This document shows positions 14,340 through 17,838 of a stretch of 17,838 bases of DNA, in pieces. Each line of letters starts with the position of its first letter. Position 1 is the stretch's first letter. Origin of the DNA: Verrucomicrobiota bacterium (lineage in GTDB: Bacteria > Verrucomicrobiota > Verrucomicrobiia > Chthoniobacterales > JAFAMB01); NCBI GenBank assembly GCA_019241095.1, contig JAFAXJ010000464.1:1-17838 (forward strand), read 5' to 3'. Under the pieces are notes generated by a model, which was given only the letters and a program-made list of their open reading frames with translations, had not been told where the DNA came from and made no database searches. The position numbers were made by a program, and so were the translations under genes.

Positions 14340-15162
14340 GCGTGAGATCATGGATGCGCGGAACCGTTCGGCTGTGACTTTTACAGATTTGCAAGGACGG
14401 GGAGTGATCGTGACTGGGGCCGGCCAGCCTGCCGGAATAGGAGTTGCCATATGTCGGGCATTTGCAGAAGAGGGTTGCAACATCTTTTTTACTATCAACA
14501 GTGCTTATGATTCCCGCTATCACGTGGGAGATTCCCCGGAAGCATTCGCTGAACATTTTGCAAAACAGTTGCGGGATCTCAGTGTAAAGGCCGGATACAT
14601 CGATATCGATCTCTCACACAAGAACGCTTTCCAAGGTCTTCTGGATAAGGCTTGGTACTTCCTCGATTCGGCGGATGTGCTTATCAATAACGCCGCATTC
14701 TCAGCGCCAGATGGATTTCAATACCTCACGACGGACCTCCTAGACGCTCATTACTATGTGAATGTGCGTACTGTTATTATGTTATCGATTGGTTTTGCTC
14801 GTCGATTCACCAAATCTGACGGAGGACGAATCATTAATCTGACGTCCGGGCAGGACCTCGGGCCGATGCCGGGCGAGTTGTCCTATGCGATGTCAAAAGG
14901 CGCTATTGCAGCATTCACACGCAGCTTCGCTGCAGAGGTGGGACGCAAAGGGATAACGGTGAATGCTGTTGATCCAGGACCTACGGATACAGGATGGATG
15001 AGCAGCGGGATTAAACAGAGACTTGCAGAAAGAAATGCACTTGGGCGCGTTGGCAAACCCACCAATGCGGCTCAAACCGTGGTGTTTCTGTCCAGCCGTG
15101 CCGCTGACGGGATTACGGGGCAGGTGATTCATTCCCGCGGGATAGAAATACCAAACTCTTAG
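14338..15162 (+). CDS. SDR family NAD(P)-dependent oxidoreductase (FabG-like)
   Basis: The protein has 274 residues from the GTG at 14338; an ATG at 14350 four codons later is the alternative start. It is a classical short-chain dehydrogenase: cofactor loop TGAGQPAGIG (26-35, two residues longer than the plain TGxxxGIG), NNA (117-119), catalytic Ser170, and Tyr183-x3-Lys187 in SYAMSK, 13 residues after the Ser. NLTSGQDLGPMPGELSYAMS, NAVDPGPTDTGWM and ITGQVIHSRG recall a FabG-like subgroup that I associate with Firmicutes and Chloroflexi, so a transfer origin is possible but unproven. The substrate cannot be told. It is 41 bases after ptsI and ends 7 bases from the opposing dapL stop. Confidence 0.88.
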   Translation: MREIMDARNRSAVTFTDLQGRGVIVTGAGQPAGIGVAICRAFAEEGCNIFFTINSAYDSRYHVGDSPEAFAEHFAKQLRDLSVKAGYIDIDLSHKNAFQGLLDKAWYFLDSADVLINNAAFSAPDGFQYLTTDLLDAHYYVNVRTVIMLSIGFARRFTKSDGGRIINLTSGQDLGPMPGELSYAMSKGAIAAFTRSFAAEVGRKGITVNAVDPGPTDTGWMSSGIKQRLAERNALGRVGKPTNAAQTVVFLSSRAADGITGQVIHSRGIEIPNS

Positions 15163-15169
15163 ATTCAGA

Positions 15170-16411
15170 TTAATTCCACCTGAGCGATTGGAAACGCTGG
15201 CCTGCCTCTTCGGCCTTTTCCCTTGAATTAAATGCTGATACGCGGAAGAAATCCTTGCCTTGCGCACCAAAACCTGTTCCCGGCGTAATCACGACTCCAA
15301 TATCATTGAGCACTTTATCAAAAACTTGCCAGCTTGTGTAACCTGGTGGCGCACCTACCCAAAGGTAAGGGGCATTGATACCACCAAATACTTCTAAACC
15401 AGATCGGCTAAGTGCTTGCAGCAGTATCTGAGCGTTCCCTAAGTAGTGGCGGATAAGTCGGTCAGTTTCGGCTCTGCCGTCTTCCGAGTAAACTGCTTCG
15501 GCGCCGCGCTGGACAGGATAGCTCACTCCATTGAACTTTGTGCTGAATCGCCTCAACCACAGCGCATGCAATCCTTTTTTCTCTCCTGACTCGGTCACGC
15601 CGACAAGCGATCTGGGCACCACGGTGAAAGCGCAGCGCAAACCCGTAAATCCAGCGTTTTTCGAAAAGCTTCTGAACTCAATCGCGCACTCGGAGGCTCC
15701 AGGAAGCTCGTATATGGAATGGGGAACCGTAGGGTCGGTGACATAGCTTTCGTAAGCCGCATCGAAAAGAATGATGGCGTTTTCTTTCAAAGCGTACTCG
15801 ACCCAGGACTGTAATTGCTCTCGGGTCGCAACCGAGCCGGTCGGATTATTGGGAAAACAGAGGTAAATAAGGTCGACATGTTCAGCCGGCAAATCGGGAA
15901 CAAAACCATTCTGTCTTGTGCAGGCCAGGTAAACCAGCCCTTCGTAGGCGCCGCTCGCATCAGGAAGACCACTATGGCCAGCCATCACGTTGGTGTCCAC
16001 GTATACGGGATAAACAGGGTCTACAATAGCGATGCGATTCGAGGAGCCAAAAATATCCAGTATGTTTCCGCAATCGCATTTTGACCCGTCTGAAACGAAT
16101 ATCTCATCGTCTTCAATTTGCATCCCGCGTAGCCGGTATTCATTCTCAGCAATCGCATATCTCAGGAACTCGTAGCCTTGTTCCGGGCCATACCCGCGGA
16201 AAGTCTCTCGGTGTCCGAGTTCATCGATAGCCTTGTGCATTGCAAGTCGCACTCCTGACGGAAGCGGTTCAGTAACGTCTCCGATCCCGCAACGAATAAT
16301 GGACTCTTCCGTGCCCGGATTTTGAGCAATATATGTTTTGACCCTGCGGGCTATTTCCGGGAAAAGGTAACCTGCCCTTAACTTGAGATAATGTTCATTT
16401 ATAAAGGGCAT
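15170..16411 (-). CDS. dapL: LL-diaminopimelate aminotransferase
   Basis: The protein has 413 residues from the ATG at 16411 and begins [20 protein letters not shown], the DapL N-terminus; the frame is open to 16507, but the 32 extra residues match nothing and run into the sodA terminator. PLP-site motifs include CFPNNPTG (185-192), Asp217 in LFDAAY, the Schiff-base Lys251 in [10 protein letters not shown], and Arg259. DapL converts tetrahydrodipicolinate straight to LL-diaminopimelate with glutamate as amino donor, bypassing the DapD/C/E steps, and feeds lysine and peptidoglycan. This shortcut is known in plants, Chlamydiae and Verrucomicrobia. A GGGAT lies about 8 bases before the ATG. It is separated from sodA by a terminator, so it probably has its own promoter. 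Confidence 0.95.
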   Translation of the reverse strand: MPFINEHYLKLRAGYLFPEIARRVKTYIAQNPGTEESIIRCGIGDVTEPLPSGVRLAMHKAIDELGHRETFRGYGPEQGYEFLRYAIAENEYRLRGMQIEDDEIFVSDGSKCDCGNILDIFGSSNRIAIVDPVYPVYVDTNVMAGHSGLPDASGAYEGLVYLACTRQNGFVPDLPAEHVDLIYLCFPNNPTGSVATREQLQSWVEYALKENAIILFDAAYESYVTDPTVPHSIYELPGASECAIEFRSFSKNAGFTGLRCAFTVVPRSLVGVTESGEKKGLHALWLRRFSTKFNGVSYPVQRGAEAVYSEDGRAETDRLIRHYLGNAQILLQALSRSGLEVFGGINAPYLWVGAPPGYTSWQVFDKVLNDIGVVITPGTGFGAQGKDFFRVSAFNSREKAEEAGQRFQSLRWN

Positions 16412-16444
16412 ATATGATCCCAATCCTCGGCCCAAACCACTGGC

Positions 16445-16457
16445 CGAACAGTGTTCG
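16445..16457. promoter_or_regulatory. Perfect palindrome upstream of dapL
   Basis: CGAACA (16445-16450) and TGTTCG (16452-16457) form perfect 6-base arms about one central G, 34 bases before the dapL start and between it and the sodA terminator. This is a good shape for a dimeric repressor site. It resembles a GAAC-N4-GTTC LexA box, but the spacer is 3, not 4. Confidence 0.35.
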
Positions 16458-16462
16458 TGCTT

Positions 16463-16493
16463 AAAGAAAAAGGGCGCTGTTCCGGGCGCCCTT
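16463..16493 (-). terminator. Intrinsic terminator of sodA
   Basis: AAGGGCGC (16470-16477) pairs with GCGCCCTT (16486-16493) around an 8-base loop. Read on the minus strand, the GC-rich stem is followed by TTTCTTT (16469-16463). It begins 14 bases beyond the sodA stop codon, so sodA transcripts should end here and not enter dapL. Confidence 0.85.
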
Positions 16494-16507
16494 CCTCTAA
16501 GGTGCAT

Positions 16508-17122
16508 TTAAGCAGCGGCTCTTTGGTAATTTTGAGCAACCGCGTCCCAGTTTACAACACTCCACCAGGCTTTGAGGTATTCAGGACGACGATTCTGGTA
16601 TTTCAAGTAGTACGAATGTTCCCAGACATCGATTCCCAGAATCGGCTTAAGTCCGTCCATAATTGGACTATCTTGATTAGCAGTTGAGATTATCTCTAAC
16701 TTGCCATCCTGTCCGGCCACGAGCCAAGCCCATCCGCTGCCGAAACGGGCGGCAGCTGCCGCGTTTAGCTTTTCTTTAAACTGATCAAAGCTTCCAAAGG
16801 TAGAATCGATTGCCTGAGCCAATTTACCTGTTGGCGCGCCTCCGGCGTTTGGTCCCATGATCACCCAAAAAAAAGAATGATTGGAATGGCCGCCCGCATT
16901 ATTGCGGATCGTCGTGCGAATAGCCTCTGGGACAGCATTGATGTTAGCTAGAAGCTCATCCACCGGCTTTGCAGCCAAGTCTGGATAATCCTTCAGAGCA
17001 TTGTTCGCATTGGTAATGTATGTCTGATGATGCTTATCATGATGAAGCTCCATCGTTTTGGCATCAATGTGTGGCTCCAACGCGTCGAATGGATAGGGTA
17101 GAGGAGGTAATTCGTAAGCCAT
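16508..17122 (-). CDS. sodA: Superoxide dismutase, manganese type
   Basis: This 204-residue Fe/Mn-family SOD carries all four metal ligands: His27 (ELHHDKHH), His82 ([10 protein letters not shown]), Asp165 and His169 ([21 protein letters not shown]). Gly77/78 beside the second ligand, together with Gln150 in TANQDSP, is the manganese-type arrangement; iron-type enzymes place the Gln near the second histidine. There is no signal peptide, so it is cytosolic. It disproportionates superoxide to peroxide and oxygen. The ATG at 17122 has no clear Shine-Dalgarno sequence. The gene ends in a strong terminator and its upstream region carries a 14-base imperfect palindrome (17190-17203). Metal choice from sequence is likely but not certain. 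Confidence 0.95.
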   Translation of the reverse strand: MAYELPPLPYPFDALEPHIDAKTMELHHDKHHQTYITNANNALKDYPDLAAKPVDELLANINAVPEAIRTTIRNNAGGHSNHSFFWVIMGPNAGGAPTGKLAQAIDSTFGSFDQFKEKLNAAAAARFGSGWAWLVAGQDGKLEIISTANQDSPIMDGLKPILGIDVWEHSYYLKYQNRRPEYLKAWWSVVNWDAVAQNYQRAAA

Positions 17123-17189
17123 AAAGATAATTTGTAGTTAAGTTTGATCGCAGTAAAGCTTGTGTTGCGGCTCATACCATCCTAAAACA

Positions 17190-17203
17190 GTTCAGCGCCG
17201 AAC
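17190..17203. promoter_or_regulatory. Imperfect palindrome upstream of sodA
   Basis: GTTCAGCGCCGAAC is a 14-base palindrome with a single mismatched pair (A at 17194, C at 17199). It lies 68 bases upstream of the sodA start, in the 128 bases between sodA and the tentative ribbon-helix-helix gene. A TTGACG -35-like hexamer lies just upstream of it on the minus strand (complement of CGTCAA, 17203-17208), but no good -10 was found. Confidence 0.25.
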
Positions 17204-17250
17204 GTCAAACGGCTGTGCAGGTTCCGGCATTGACAACGAAATGGGTCGCG

Positions 17251-17523
17251 CTAAGTCCTGTTCATATCGTCTGATATGGAGGGGCAGGGAGGACTTAATC
17301 GCTGCAGGGAAATCAGACCGTTTTCGATCAACTCAGCAGCGCAGGTATGCAATGGTTTTCCAACGATCTCGCTGTAACTGCGCAACGCATTCAGGGAAGT
17401 TTCGGTAAGTATAATTTGCAAAAAGCTTTTCGATTCCTGCTTCAATCGGGCGCGGCGCCGGCGCTGAGCGTCGCGAAGCTGGAGTTTTCGTTTGTTGCGC
17501 TTCTGGGGGGAGAGTTGCGCCAT
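17251..17523 (-). CDS. Possible ribbon-helix-helix-like small basic protein
   Basis: The ATG at 17523 opens 90 codons. Residues 7-33 are strongly basic (KRNKRKLQLRDAQRRRRARLK). Residues 34-73 have the strand-helix-turn-helix look of an RHH DNA-binding domain: FLQIILTE as strand, TSLNALRSYSEIV as helix 1, GKPL as turn, HTCAAELIENGLISL as helix 2. The tail is short and polar. No Shine-Dalgarno sequence is visible. An overlapping plus-strand frame (17347-17607) looks less protein-like. Being on the same strand and just upstream of sodA, it could regulate that gene or itself, which is speculation. It may also be a chance frame. Confidence 0.45.
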   Translation of the reverse strand: MAQLSPQKRNKRKLQLRDAQRRRRARLKQESKSFLQIILTETSLNALRSYSEIVGKPLHTCAAELIENGLISLQRLSPPCPSISDDMNRT

Positions 17524-17619
17524 GGACTAGCGATCAGGATACCTGCTGTAAAAACCAAGTCGAGCGCTGTTTTTAAGCGCGGGCTGTCCAAGATCTCTGG
17601 AAATTGACAAAGAGCATCC

Positions 17620-17838
17620 TTGGACCTAAGGGAAATGTTCGTGTTGCCGCTGTTATTCTCTTCATCGCTAAGCGAGGACCGTCTTGAGGAACTCGAGTCG
17701 CTGATGTTTTTTCACCCGGAACAGGGGGATCACACGGTCCGGATCAACTCGTCAATCCAGAGTTATGGTTTCCCGAAGATTCTGGAAGAACCGCAGGGCT
17801 TGCGGATCGCGATTGCGGGCCTGGAGGTTCAGACCCTT
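17620..17838 (+). CDS. Unrecognised protein, 5' part only (runs off the window)
   Basis: A frame bounded upstream by a stop at 17605 stays open to the last base. The start is either TTG 17620 (AAAGAG 5 bases upstream) or ATG 17635; the latter gives 68 codons beginning MFVLPLLFSSSLSEDRLEEL and continuing ESLMFFHPEQGDHTVRINSS and FPKILEEPQGLRIAIAGLEV. It looks like a normal soluble acidic-to-neutral protein. I do not recognise the family, and too little is present to assign a domain. Confidence 0.5.
   Translation, partial: MDLREMFVLPLLFSSSLSEDRLEELESLMFFHPEQGDHTVRINSSIQSYGFPKILEEPQGLRIAIAGLEVQTL

Noticed and set aside
16445..16457. LexA/SOS box upstream of dapL
   Set aside because: The half-sites look right, but the spacer is three bases, not four, and neither neighbour is an SOS gene. 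It is kept only as an unnamed palindrome.
17347..17607. Plus-strand coding frame of 86 codons
   Set aside because: It lies antisense to the more plausible basic RHH-like frame, has no domain pattern and no ribosome binding site.

Overview
The window reads as chromosomal DNA from a Gram-negative bacterium of the Verrucomicrobiota, probably a soil or sediment lineage. This is an inference from gene content, not a database result. The pointers are a small protein I recognise as the Planctomycetes/Verrucomicrobia-restricted Minf_1886 type, LL-diaminopimelate aminotransferase (DapL, the lysine/peptidoglycan route known in Verrucomicrobia), an outer-membrane LPS export set (kdsA, lptC, lptA, lptB), and an HPr kinase-HPr-Enzyme I set with no sugar transporter beside it. 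There is no sign of phage, transposon, CRISPR array or RNA gene.

Left end (1-2159, minus strand): a three-gene PTS-dependent dihydroxyacetone kinase operon, dhaK-dhaL-dhaM, with dhaM cut by the window edge. From 2295 to 3811 there are a three-helix GlsB/YeaQ-type membrane protein, a lipoprotein L,D-transpeptidase on the opposite strand, and a divergent FmdB-type zinc-ribbon protein with a long Ser/Gly tail.

Centre (3912-15162, plus strand): one long co-directional run. It opens with a 41-residue membrane peptide, followed closely by the Minf_1886-type gene, a fused two-repeat M16 metallopeptidase and a DUF1844 protein. Next come kdsA, lptC, lptA and lptB, overlapping by 4, 8 and 14 bases. 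After a 136-base gap come hpf (long ribosome hibernation factor), hprK, ptsH, ptsI and an SDR oxidoreductase. The order lptA-lptB-hpf-PTS genes recalls the proteobacterial lptAB-rpoN-hpf-ptsN(-hprK) neighbourhood, but rpoN and ptsN are absent here.

Right end: dapL converges on the SDR gene with only 7 bases between the stop codons. Upstream of it lie a manganese-type superoxide dismutase with a clear intrinsic terminator, a possible ribbon-helix-helix protein on the same strand, and the start of an unrecognised plus-strand gene that runs off the window.

Functional reading: the central run joins Kdo synthesis and LPS export with ribosome hibernation and the phosphocarrier HPr and its kinase. 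The only PTS-dependent output visible is DhaM at the left end, whose phosphoryl group would have to come from an HPr and Enzyme I. No stretch longer than 300 bases lacks a gene unless the tentative gene at 17251-17523 is rejected; in that case 17123-17634 is empty.
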